Of a DNA stretch of 64,000 bases, positions 34,464-46,359 are shown one piece after another. The stretch spans positions 9,473,501-9,537,500 of the forward strand of contig NC_133188.1 of assembly GCF_049306965.1 (NCBI RefSeq), given 5' to 3'. The notes beneath the pieces were generated by a model. That model was not told the origin of the DNA. It ran no database searches and saw only the letters and a list, made by a program, of their open reading frames with translations. The stretch's first letter is position 1. Every line of letters begins with the position of its first letter. This DNA is from Danio rerio. Lineage: Eukaryota > Chordata > Actinopteri > Cypriniformes > Danionidae. The position numbers and the translations under genes are program-made.

Positions 34464-36229
34464 CAGGGCCGGATTAACCAATGGGCCTTATAAGCACAGG
34501 CCCAGTGGCCCGTGCGCACTTGGGGCCCCTGCGAGGGGGGAGAAGAAAAAGACAATTTCGGGGTGTTTTTTTAGGCTAACTGCAAATAGCGCACCTAGTT
34601 GGAATAAGCTATTCACACTTTATGCCCATCGATGCTTGATTGACAGAGACAACATGAGTAAAGAGCAGGGCCAGACGGAATCTGCGGACGTTTTTTGCTA
34701 TTTCTGTGGAGAATTTTGGTAAAAATCTGCGGATTTCTGTGCAATTATTTTGGGAGTTTCCAGCGGAGTATCATAACTTACACCTTAATATATTAAATAA
34801 AAAGTAATAAATTACTGAATAAAAACTGAATAAATTCAGATTTACATATTTACTCAAGTAAATAAACAGAATTAATGATAGGCTAAAAATCTGTGGAATT
34901 CTGCGGGCGCAGATTCTGTGTGGGCCTAGAAGAGCTATGCAGCATCAGAGCCTGAGTGGCGTACCTCGTAATGTGCACAGCAACATCTTTTGACGCGATT
35001 GATTATCAACCCGGTTCGAATCCACCATCTGCTGAACTTGTGCTACTTTTTTTCTCCCCATTACATATCAGATTAGAAATATACTTATTTTTAACAGGAA
35101 GGAAACATTTTTAATAAATAATGCAAATGTGATATAAAGTCAAGTGCCTCGTGGGTATTTAATAATGTTTAGCCTTAATAAAAGTGCCTCCTTCTCTGTA
35201 AAAACTATATTGCTCAGACAACTGTATTTCATCTGAGCAAAAAAATCACATATAACTATTATTATTATGTTTAAATTGTCTTTCTTTCTTTAACTAAACA
35301 GAATGCTGTAATTGGTCAAGCATCAGTTTTGAAATAACCCGCACTAAACTGAGCGGACTGTAGTGTAACATTAGTATTAATCATGTATCAAAAATGAGTG
35401 GACAAGTGGATTTAGCAAACGCGAGAGAAAGAGGAGAGGAGGCATCTTTATTGAGGCATTTTCCATACACACCTTCTTCAAACAGACCCATGATCAGGAG
35501 AATGAGGGTATAGAAGAAGACGTTATGGTAACGTTAGATCAGTAAGCTAGCATTAACCAGGCGGAGGAGGCTAACGGCAGCGCAGCGCGGACTGGATTCA
35601 CCGTGAGAGAAACAGATAGAAAAAGGAGAGAGAGAGGGAGAGAGAAAGGCCCCGAAGAGGAGAGAGACCGTAGAGGAGAAGAGGTATAGTGTGTGTGATT
35701 TTCTGATACTTTTAGGTTTATAATCAAGTTGATCTATGCTGTTTGCCAACTCTTCATCATGAGAAGAGTAGAGAGAATACAGAGAGAGGAAGAGAGAGAC
35801 AGTAAATCATTAATAAGTGTGTGTATTATTAAACACTCAGATTCATAGAACTGGATTGGAGAGGCATTGTGTGATATAGCCTATGCCATGCAAACAATGT
35901 GCTCTATCCGTTTGTAAAAGCTCTACATTAAAAATACCCTTAAAAATTATATATAGTACTGTTTCAGTGAACTTGTACAAGTAGACTAAAAAAACATTCT
36001 TTTTATTAGTATTTTTATTTAATGCTTTGAAAAATAAGTTAAATCTTTGTAAATACATATGTACTATATATCATTTATTTAAATATGTGGGCAACAAATT
36101 ATAGATTCATTTTATTTAAAAAATATTATATTATTATTATTTTTTAAATTCAACTATAGGGGTACGGCCAGGTAGGGGGCCTTACAAGATAATGTGCCCA
36201 GGAGCTCCTGAGTTCCTAATCCGGGCCTG
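34464..36229. mobile_element. hAT element nested in the THAP transposon, U2 copy
   Basis: Same insertion as 16035-17783. Left target repeat GCCCCGCT at 34456-34463; the right one has decayed to GACCCGCC. Confidence 0.7.
34666..34928. mobile_element. hAT MITE nested in the hAT element, U2 copy
   Basis: Same insertion as 16237-16499. The right 8-bp target repeat has lost bases (AGAAGAG instead of GTAAAGAG). Confidence 0.75.
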
Positions 36230-36346
36230 GACCCGCCTATTTGTTGCACGCGCAATCCCGGGAAAATTAAAAAAAAACCAGCCCCGCCCACAAACACAGT
36301 AGCAAAGAAAAAGAAAAAGGACACTGTAGCAGACGCCAGTTGAATC

Positions 36347-36618
36347 ATGTCGCGAAGACGCTGTGCTCTGAAGTGTGAGGGGAAAGTTAGTGTTATTTTC
36401 TCTACTCAAAGATGAAACAGTGAAGAGTCAGTGGTTGAGGTTTATTTTGGCAAAAATACCTCAACATTACAGCCCAGGCTTGTGCTGTGTTCCAGTCATT
36501 TTTCTGATGAGTGCTTTAGATCAGAAAAGTCTGTTGACGTATGGGACTTTGTCAGAGCTCGACAGGAACTTTACAGTACACAGTTTATGGATCAGTTTCT
36601 TCCTCCATTTCACAAGTG
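36347..36618 (+). pseudogene. Broken THAP zinc-finger domain, copy in U2
   Basis: ATG at 36347 gives MSRRRCALKCEGKV. THAP-like pieces (SQWLRFI, IPQHYSP, then CSSHFSDECF) continue in other frames, as in U1. A donor-like sequence (AAGTGTAAGTATG) follows the domain, as expected if it was once a first exon. Broken in the same way in all copies, so it was already dead before the array expanded. Confidence 0.6.
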
Positions 36619-37290
36619 TAAGTATGTGCAATTAAAATGGTTGCCTCTTTGTTTTCTCTACAAATTATGTATTTAATTGTTTTTTGCTACTTATAACCGC
36701 TTGTAGTGCATCTGGTTAACTCTTTATATTCTCATATCACGTCTAATGCCATGATGAAAATGCGACGTGTGCCGCTTTGTTTATGGATTTAAATGCATTT
36801 ACATATAAATGCACAATCCACTGGCACTTGTCGTTGCTATGGCCATCATCAGTTTCCGGGATAAATAACAAAACGGGAGGGTGGCGGGAGATGGGTCTGA
36901 AATTACAGGAGACTCCCGAAAAAAAAACGTGAGTGTTGGCAGGTATACTCACACATACACTCTGCACTCTGACTACTTCAATATTGTTGATAAGCCATGG
37001 TGGGCATTTCTCTCTGTCTCACGCTGAACGCTGTTGACCAATCACAACAGAGTACAATAGGACCAATCAGCGCAGATTAGCATCGCATTAGGGAGGGGTG
37101 TAGGAACAAATTAACTGTTAAATAATCATAAGCGTGTCGCTGGCATAATTTGATAAAAATAAATGCATATTTTAAGACAATGAAAGTGTACTTTGCCCTT
37201 GAATGCACATCAGCCTGTTGTTGGAGACCCCCCCCCCCCCAAAACAAAACAAAATATGACCCTTTTTAATGTATAATAGGGGCTCTTTAA

Positions 37291-38078
37291 ATCCATTCAG
37301 ACAAACTCCGGGTCTGACAGAAGAACTTTTAGCTTAGCTTAGCATAGATCCTTGAATCAGATTAGACCATTAGCATCTCGCTCAAAAAATTCCTAAGAGT
37401 TTTTAAAGTAAGACTTGACTCTTGTGTAGTTAAAGTATGCACCAAGACTGATGGAAATGAATAGCTGCTATGTTCCAACTTGACATGGCTAGTAACTATA
37501 CCTATACGCCTCTTGGGAGGTATACATGGGCATTCTGTTTGAATGGGTAAATCAAATTCTTCAAAACTGCTTGCCAAGATTACGATTACATTACATACTA
37601 TGAATAACCAATAAAATTAAACAGTAACTGTCCTTTTTGTTTAATTTATAAATGTCTATATCACACAATATCTGCAAAAACTCACATCTAGTCCAAGCCC
37701 CTCCCCTGGAGAATTGTCATTCTATACTGATCGCTGATTGGCTAATGTACTAAAAGGTGGGGCTTCATTTGCCATAATGACTGCTTCACTTTTCCCATTC
37801 AAAAGTATATGAGTGACACGTCATGTGTATTCTATAATCTTTGCTATACTCTCATTCTGGAGTAATAATCAAAGATTTTGGACTATTTGTTAGACCCAGA
37901 GATCAGCTGAACGGATTAAAATGACCAAACTCAACAGTTTAACTCTGAGTAACTTGAAAAATGAGCCTATTTGCCAGAAAGTCTTACTTTAAATACGTCA
38001 TAATTAATATAAAACAAAAAAAAAGTATATTGTTTGCTTTTATAACTTAAATTACAGTCAATGTAACTGCATAGAGAA

Positions 38079-38109
<31 letters not shown>

Positions 38110-39152
38110 TTTTTATAATCAGTGAGGGACCACTGACTTCTCAAAATATCACAAGAACGCAAGCATGTTTGGAGTAAATGACGACAGAATTTTCACTTCT
38201 GGCCTTTTAATGATTCCTCTCTCTACAGCATATCTCCAAATTAATCAAAAATCAACCCTGAAACCTGTTTCCAAAAATCATCAGAAAATTCACAAGTACA
38301 AAAAGAACATTTTTGTGATTTTTTTATTATTATTATTATTTATTATTAAATATATTGCAGGGATAGTAGTACCTGTGTAATATTTTGAAATGAATTTCTT
38401 CTACCTGATTTGAGCGTAAAAATGTATTGTTGACCAAACATCATCTATAAATGGGAAAGAAAAATATTGTTTCCATTTCAAAATGGCTTTCGGGAAACAT
38501 GTTCCACCAATGCGTAAAGCACTTTGAGTGTGCAGGAAACGTGCTATATAAATGTAAGGAATTATTATTATTAATTATTATTTATTCATTTCTATGTGAA
38601 ACACTTTCATGAGCCCATTTAGCCAATAAGACAAAAACATAGTTTTACTAAAGTAAGCTTACATTTATCCACACAAAATAAACCTGACTGTATTATTTGT
38701 AGTAAAGCCGTGGTTAATTGTGTTAAATATGCCATTTCAGCCTGCAGAATGGCATTTCAAACTGTGGCCTAACAAAAATATAGAAAAGAAATATCGAGTT
38801 TCTGTAATATAAAACTAAATAATTCCTCTCACTGTATAGTTCCTAAAGTTAACTAGACAGAAACAAATGTATGTTAATATTAACAGAATCACTCAAATAG
38901 CAATTAATCTGACTGATGTTAACGTTAAAGGTTTGATCGAGCTTTTAAGTAAAACAATAGATTAAAGTTACAGTACCGTTAATATAACATTAATATTTAC
39001 GTTACATTAAGTTGCATCAATGTTAGCATTAGCATCAAATGCTAATTAGCGCTACTAGCCTGAGACATACAGTAATAAACGTTACATCTAATTACACTGA
39101 CTTAAATATTCATTTGTTTAATTTGTAATTGTTTATTTTATTTAGGTTATTG
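37291..39152. other. Distal intergenic part of U2
   Basis: Homologue of the U1 stretch 18719-20572. No gene recognised. Contains a short (TG)n tract near 38081-38110 and AT-rich sequence. Confidence 0.5.
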
Positions 39153-39190
39153 TTTCTTTTTAATTCGCATTTTTCACTTAGTGAAGGCGG

Positions 39191-41525
39191 GTGTTCCGGA
39201 GAATTCAGTTCCCCCTGTTCCCCCCTTCACAGCGCATGCGCTGATTCTCAGTAATGACGTCATGCTTTCGCTTCGCTAGTGAATCAATTCGTGTTGGTTT
39301 TGAAAATAAAAATAAATAAAAATCGTGTTGGTTTTGCTGTATTAACAAGCCTAATGTTGGTTGCATTAAACATTTTTTGTTATATTTAGTAATTGTAATT
39401 TTTGCATGCACTCATTAATTGTTTTGTTGTTAATGTGTGCGTGATGTGCGTGTTTTTCTTTCAAACAAGCATTGTCTTTCAAATAAGCCTTGTCGAGAAA
39501 AATAGCACTGCAAAATTAGTGTCTCTTGTTTTAGGTAAGTCACAATGATGCTTGTAATGTTTAAAAATTGCATAGACTGTTAATGCAAATATTTGTCACT
39601 TATCTGCATATGAAAACACAAGAGAACAGATTTTCTGTAAGCAAGGGAGTTTCCTGGATTAAAAAACAAAACAACAATACAATGACGTCTTTTTAATCTA
39701 ATAATTGTCTCCAACAGTTTTCATCTGCAGAAAGGGCTTTTAAACAACAATTATGGATACAGCACAGAAAACAGATAAAAGATAGGCTCAAAATTTTTTT
39801 TTTTTTTTTTTTTAACTTTTTTACTATCTATAAAGGGGTGTTACCATTGAAAAGGCATGGGAATTTTTTACATTGCCCAAAGAAGTGTTAACTCCTATAT
39901 ATTACCTTTTGTGGGTTTGAAAGGCACTACAATGATGCTGGTGACATTTTTTTAATGGTATAATTATGTCTAAACTCTTATATGTTCAGATAAGTGTATT
40001 TACAGTGATTTATGTTGTTTTTGTGGACTACACAATGACCATATGCATTCACCTGCTTGGGTAAATGGGTACTTTTTTATTTTTAACAATTTTTGTACCT
40101 TTAGTTCTTGTTAAATTGACAAAAGCTGTTAAACATTATTTTAATGATGAGGCAATTGTGGGTAATTACCCTGCATGATCTTTCAGATTGCCTGTGATTG
40201 ATCACCAGTCATGTGTTGGCAGAATAGGGCTGTGCGATATTGAAAAAACAAAATAAAACTAATATTGCAATATTTCGTTGGTCTGCCTTATATATTGTGA
40301 TATAAATACAATTTCACCAGATTGGTTAAATAGCTCTGTTAGAAAATAATTCATTATTTTACATTGATTGGCATGATTTTGTAGGGGACTGGTTGAATCA
40401 TGCATAAAACAATTTACAAGCATATAAAAACAGGGCAAAGACAAAACTGCTGAGATAAACAGTGTGTTTTTTTTTTTTGTTTTTTTTTTTGAGCATTCAG
40501 TACAGAAATTGAATAATCAAATGTAAAATAACACTAGTCTTCTTTATATAAAAAAATAAGTACAATTAATATTTGTTTAAGATATAAAAGTTATAATTTC
40601 TTGTGCCTGAATGTATTAAACTTTTTGAAATCACATGCAAATAATACTTTTTTTATTTAATTTTGGTTAAAATCTGCAGCTACTCCACAAATCACATGTA
40701 CTCTGAACTCCTGTGCTGTTCAACATTGCAGATGTGACTACTGCAGATGGGCACATTGCAATATTAATGCTGATAAGATATATTGTACAGCCTATAATGA
40801 AGAATATCATTGCTTAGCTTGCTTTAAACACTTGAAAATGTGCACAAATTTTTGGTTGGTTCGTTTTAAAAGATTTTAGCTTTTTTTGCTAGTTTATATA
40901 TATAATAAATATATAAATATTCAAATAGTAAACTCATTTAATGTATCATCCTTTTAATTTACGCCTACTTATGTTTTTTTTTAGTATAACAAAATTGTTA
41001 GATTTAAATCTGATGTTAAAAAGATATTGTATATTGTGTTTTCCAATCCTCAGAAGCTTCACAATTCACACAGTAACACAATTTCCTCTGCTTCGGGAAA
41101 ATCCGTACTCCTGTGTTTTTAATGTAAAGTCACTTTCTGAAGATACATGAGAAGCTACGTAAATATGTCTTTCAAAACAACACAAGTATCACTGTGATTT
41201 ATCTGAAATAAAACACACTATAATTTGTGCAGTGTAGTATGGTTTATTTTTTTCGACAAGGCAAACTGTTTGAAAGAAACAAGCGAACGCGTGCTAAAAA
41301 CAGGAACAATACCATAGACACGTGTGTCTATGCAAATAATTACAAAATGTTATAAACTCTGTGATGAAATAAACACTGGGCTTACGAAAATACAGCAAAA
41401 CAACCATGAACTGTTTCAGTTCGCGAAGTGAATTCATGACGTCATGATTTGTGTACATGGAATCAGCTGTAAGTTGCGCATGCGCTGTGAATGGGGGAAC
41501 AGGGGAACTGAATTCTCCGGAACAC
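39191..41525. mobile_element. 2.3-kb long-TIR DNA element upstream of kinase copy 3
   Basis: Terminal inverted repeats of about 50 bp are nearly perfect (outer bases GTGTTCCGGAGAATTCAGTT), with further imperfect inverted similarity inward around GACGTCATG and GTTGGTTTTG. The empty site is preserved in U1 and U2 (AAGGCGGGGACTGTTGAC and its U2 equivalent). Depending on where the end is placed, the target repeat is CGGG (4 bp) or GG (2 bp). No transposase ORF; internal ORFs are short and unrecognised. A T17 tract lies at about 39796-39812. Superfamily unknown. Confidence 0.8.
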
Positions 41526-42133
41526 GGGCACTGTTGACTAACGTTAGTAACTCTAAATTAGTTGACTGCAATGCTGTGACGGTGTTAGCATGTAGCATGT
41601 TCACACATAAAATAAGTACAGTTCGCAATTAAAACCATTTCATACCTTTTGTTGTAACTTAATAAAATCTACTGCAATTAATGTCAATAAAGATGTTTAA
41701 TCCACAAGAATTTGATCCTACCTGTTAGCGTTCACATAGGTTCGGTCCTTATTTAGGCTAGAGTGGGTTATTTTTGTGAATGAATCTGTGGATTTAAATA
41801 AATTGTGAGAGTCGATTCATCCTTGACCTATTCATAAATACAACAGTTGCTTTGTTGCTGAATAAATGTCTTATTCACTTAAGACAGTGTCCTACCACCA
41901 CCTACTGGCGGTTTCAGGTAATACATGGATAACTTCATTTTGTTGCATATTTTTCTTTTTAATTTATTATTTGAAGCATTATTCATTTAAAAAAGAATTC
42001 ACAACAATAACGAATTTATATAACCATAATATATAAAATATAATATAACTGATAATAATAATACTGTTAAAATGATAAATAATTGATAACGAAAATATAA
42101 AATAACTGAAATGAGCTACTCAAAATAAATGAA

Positions 42134-42134
<1 letters not shown>

Positions 42135-42211
<77 letters not shown>
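42135..42211. repeat. (CA)n microsatellite upstream of kinase copy 3
   Basis: The longest and purest of the four tracts at this position, about 38 CA units. Confidence 0.9.
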
Positions 42212-42213
<2 letters not shown>

Positions 42214-42534
42214 GCACGTATAAATATATATAAACATGATAAAAATTGTAACAAAAAGCAAAACGCAGAAAAGTTGTGCATGACAGGAAAAATACCTACA
42301 TAGGCCTAAGTGCAAAATTAATTTAATGAATAATTGGAAAAAATGTGTATAAGCAGGTGGCTGTGTGAGCACATTAAGGCGAATGAGTCAGTCAGTCTAG
42401 CGCGGGCCTGCATTAGAAGTTTGTTGTGTTTTAAAAAGTCTCTACGTCATACCAAATGGAACTGTGGAACTCTGACATCATCGGTGACAGTAAAAAGCTT
42501 TTGACGTAGCAGAAACTCTCATTAGCTTCTTTGG

Positions 42535-45500
42535 ATGTCTAGTAGTTCAGTACTTTCTGCGATTCAACAGTACAGTGATAAAATGGCATTTTCAAAACTG
42601 ATTAACCGTCTGAAGAAAGCGTTTGGTGTTAAGTGTGCGAACGAACAACCGTGTGAGCCACTGGAACCCACCGGCAGCACGACAGAGAATCACCGTCATC
42701 TGATGACCGATGACCCGGCCGTCGCTGCAGGAAAACAGGCAGGGAGACAGAAAAAGAGGAAACTCAAATTGTCTCCCATCTTCTTCGCCTGTTTTTCCAG
42801 AAGAATAGCTACTGTTGTTGGTAAAATAGATTTATGAGCACTTTTAATTACTAAAGCATACTGTTAAACACACCAAACACATCACATAAGTGTTTAAAGA
42901 TCAGAAATGAACATTAACTGGAAGACATTTTAGAAAGAGTTTCTTAAAGCCACAGTTCACATAAACAAGACAATTCTGTCATAATTTACTCCTTAAACCT
43001 GTTTGAGGTGCTTTCAGCCATTGACTTCCACAGTATTTTGTGTTCCTACAATTAAGGTTAATGGCTGCTGATTTCAGGAATTTTCTTCAGAATTTGTAGT
43101 TTTGTGTAAAAAACAGAAAAAATAAGAATTATTTGTATTAGGATTTTTTATTTCAGTGAGCTTTGCCTTTAGATATATAGTTTACTTGTTTGCTAATTCA
43201 ATGCAGAAAACCCATGAAGATCATCAATAAAAACACATTGAGTAATGTTTCTGCAAATGAACTGTTCAAATATCTTGTCAAAAAGAGTTGTAGAGTCATA
43301 TTAATGATGTTCCTTCCTCTCATTAGATCAGCTATGTGTGCAGGAGATCCACGAACTTCACGCAGAGCCCATCAGTAGCTCTAAATTCTTCTGCACTGCT
43401 GTGAGCAACCTGGAGCTGGAAGTTCTCCAACCTCCAGCTCTTGATGCTCCAGCAGACGAAGATTTGGACTCTAAACCGGAAGTGAAAAGCTTTGACTCTG
43501 CAGTGGTCATTGACAACGACTCTGCAGAGCTTCACTTCCCAGAAGACAACGAATCCTCCCTCAGTGAGGACAGCCTGGAGCAAGAGCTTGATAGTCCTCC
43601 AAGTTCACCATCTGATGAGGACAATGAATCTCCAGTGAGCCAGCAGCTCATAACAGATGACATCTGTGACTCTGCCCTGGATGAAAACTCGAACCCTTTA
43701 CCGGATCAGGTCTCACAAGAGGACTCTGCTGTGAAGTCTACAGCAGATGATGGGACCTGCTTGGACAATAGTAAGTTTATTGCTGGAGTTCAGAACATTT
43801 GTTTAGGCTCATCAAACTTTGTAAAATTATACAGTTGTAGTCAAAATTATTCACCCTCCTGTGATTTTTTATTAATATTTTTTAAATATTTCAAAAATGA
43901 TGCAGAGCAATAAAGTTTAAGTATTCAGAACTTTAAGCTGAACACTGGTATCTTGAAAATATCCAGTAAATATGATGTACTGTCATCACGACAAAGATAA
44001 AAGACATCAGTTATTAGAAATGAGTTATTAAAACTATCATGTTCTGAAATCTGACAATAATTCTGACTTCAACTGTTTGTGTTTTTATTTGGTTTATAAT
44101 TTAATGACATTTTCTTCATTTTTAACAGATGACATCAGCTGCCGCTACAAACTCGGAAAGCAGCTTGGTGAAGGAGGTTTCGGCTCCGTGTATGAGGGGA
44201 TTCGCATACAGGATGGTCTGCAGGTATTCATTTTTGTAGACTCAAATCCTCTGATGAAGTTCCCTGTTTAAAGAACATCATCAGAGCTTTCATTGTTTGG
44301 ACATTTCTGCTGACGAATGAATCCTCTGTTCAGGATTTATGACTGAATGAAATGATCTCCGTGCACATGTTAATTGTTCGCTTGTTCCTTTAAACAGGTG
44401 GCAGTTAAATTTGTCCAGAAGACCCCAAATATGCAAGATGTCAGCTCTGTGAGTAGACTACACTTTCTGTTCGCTGTGTTCAGTTTATAAAGTCTTATAT
44501 TTATTATAGACCACAGGCTGTGGTCAGAAACCCTTGTTTGAAAACCAACATTATTATTTTGTTTTCAGTCATGTGACCAGCCACTTCCTCTAGAGATCAC
44601 CTTGGCAAACATGGCCAGCGGTGGCTCCAGGTGTCCGAATATTATTAAGCTCCTGGACTGGCAGGTCTTTGAAAACCATTATGTCATGGTGATGGAGCGG
44701 CCTAGTCCAAGCATGGACCTGGAGGCATTCCTTGAAGTCAGCGGAGGAGTCCTCAGTGAGAAAACAGCACATACCATCATGAGGCAAGCTGTTTATGCGG
44801 CCAACGTGTGCTGTTACCGCGGGGTGTTCCACCGGGACATTAAGCTTCAAAACCTGCTGGTGAACCCCGACACACTGGAAGTCAAGCTGATCGACTTCGG
44901 GTGTGGAGACTTCATGATGGAATCAGCCTACAGTCTCTTCTCTGGTAGGTGTTTTGAATAGTGTGGTCAAAAGTATCGACTTCGGTACCAATCGATTCTG
45001 ACATTTAACAAGTCAATTTGAGCGCTGTTAAACACCACTGATTGGCCATTGGTGTTCACATGCTCAGCAAATATGACTGTGATGAGTGTCGGTATCGATT
45101 GGTAGTTGATACTTTTGACAACACTAGTTATGAATGTGCATAAGCATTATTTATAAACGTATTGAAAGCTGGTTAATTAGCACAGCTGAAGCCCATCTGG
45201 TATATATATTCAACATGATGCTAAACTAAACGTCTCTCCTCCAGGCACAGAAGCGTACATCCCGCCAGAGTTTTATGAAAAAGGATGCTACCGGGCCAAA
45301 CCAGCGACGGTCTATTCTCTTGGGGTTCTTCTGTTCACAATGCTCCATGGAGAATTCCCATCAGCGTATGACCTGTACTACCTTCAACATGACTGGTCCA
45401 AATTTAACCTCTCTCAAGGTGAGATGTTCATCAAAGAACAATTAAGTGAAACAGCTTAATAATAATAATAACAATAACCTCACCTCTCCATTTCTTCTTC

Positions 45501-45605
45501 ACAGAATGCTGTGATATGATGAGGGCTTGTCTGCATGAGAATCCAGAGTGCAGAATTCCTCTAGAAGAGATGCCTTACCACGACTGGTCCATGCTGGAGT
45601 TCTGA
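42535..45605 (+). CDS. Pim-like serine/threonine kinase, copy 3 (7 coding exons)
   Basis: Coding exons are 42535-42820, 43327-43770, 44129-44223, 44398-44448, 44569-44944, 45245-45418 and 45505-45605, giving 508 residues with the same phases as copies 1 and 2. Catalytic landmarks are intact (GEGGFGSVYEG, VAVK, ERP hinge, HRDIK, DFG, PPE). Relative to copy 1 it has Ile for Arg in RRIATVV, Lys for Asn in EVKSF, Asp for Glu in IDND, Glu for Ala in FPED, Ser for Leu in NESP, Lys for Gln in NIIKLLDW and Asn for Thr in KFNLSQ. Intron 2 remains open in frame beyond the donor for about 50 codons, which is incidental. A 2.3-kb transposon sits 1.0 kb upstream of the start codon, separating this promoter from sequence that flanks copies 1 and 2. 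Confidence 0.9.
43832..44075. mobile_element. MITE in kinase intron 2, copy 3
   Basis: Same CAGTTG-ended element and position as in copies 1 and 2. Confidence 0.65.
44959..45126. mobile_element. hAT-type MITE in kinase intron 5, copy 3
   Basis: Same element, target duplication and position as in copies 1 and 2. Confidence 0.7.
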
Positions 45606-46359
45606 GTCACATTAGCAGAATGTTTTGTATATTTGATTTTTGTACATGTCTGTAATAAAGATATATTTTATTGAACTCACTTGTGTTGTGGCTTATATTG
45701 TGATCTAGCCCCAGTGTTGTCAGATTGTGTGGATTTAAACTGGTTTTGTATGGGGTGACAAAAATTTGGCATGAGGTTTGAACAGCATCCAGTCCTTTCC
45801 AACACACACTGCAGTTGACACTGGCGTCATTACGGCGCACTTTTAGAAATACACTTTTTCAGAATGCTGTACAGCGCTGACCCAAAACCTAAACATATCA
45901 GTCCCTGCGACATAAGCAAATCATCCATAAATATTCCAATGGTTTATTGTGAAATCAGAGCTGTTCAGAAAAATGTATTAAAATACAAACGTCGTAACAT
46001 GAGAATGTGAGACTCAATACAAAACATCAGCATTTTCACAATAAGAGCACCCAGTTTTATTAAGGTCGTTGAGTGTTTGTTGCCATCATGACAATCCTAA
46101 ACAAAATATTCAGTGATATTCCTTCAAATCAATACTGATAGTGTAGTTTGCGCAGACACACTGAGGTTTATCCAGTGTACAGAAGTCTGAATCATCCACA
46201 TTATTTCATACGCTTCCAGAAACACGTTTACTACACGAATGTCCAGCGTTTGCTAAAACTGTTCAACTCTTTAGATGATTCCTTTCTTACAACAGCTCCA
46301 ACTATGACAGCTTCTCATTACTCACCATTTCTTAATCTTACTAAATACTTGGCTTGATG
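45606..46359. other. Convergent 3' intergenic region, unit U3
   Basis: Plus-strand AATAAA at 45654-45659 and minus-strand AATAAA at 46056-46061. No gene seen. Confidence 0.65.

Larger units (their letters stand above)
34242..37286 (+). mobile_element. THAP-containing TTAA-flanked transposon (Kolobok-like), both ends present
   Basis: Best copy of this element. It is flanked by TTAA on both sides (34238-34241 and 37287-37290). The left end GAGCCTCTATTATGGG pairs with the right end ATAATAGGGGCTCT; the next inner bases, GAGAATGACC and TATGACCC, are less similar. It holds the broken THAP domain (36347-36618) and the nested hAT element (34464-36229). Without the hAT insertion it would be about 1.27 kb, so it is a non-autonomous or decayed copy. 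Confidence 0.65.

Noticed and set aside
39191-41525. Retroviral LTR pair
   Set aside because: The end sequences are inverted and not direct repeats, and there is no primer-binding site or gag-pol frame.
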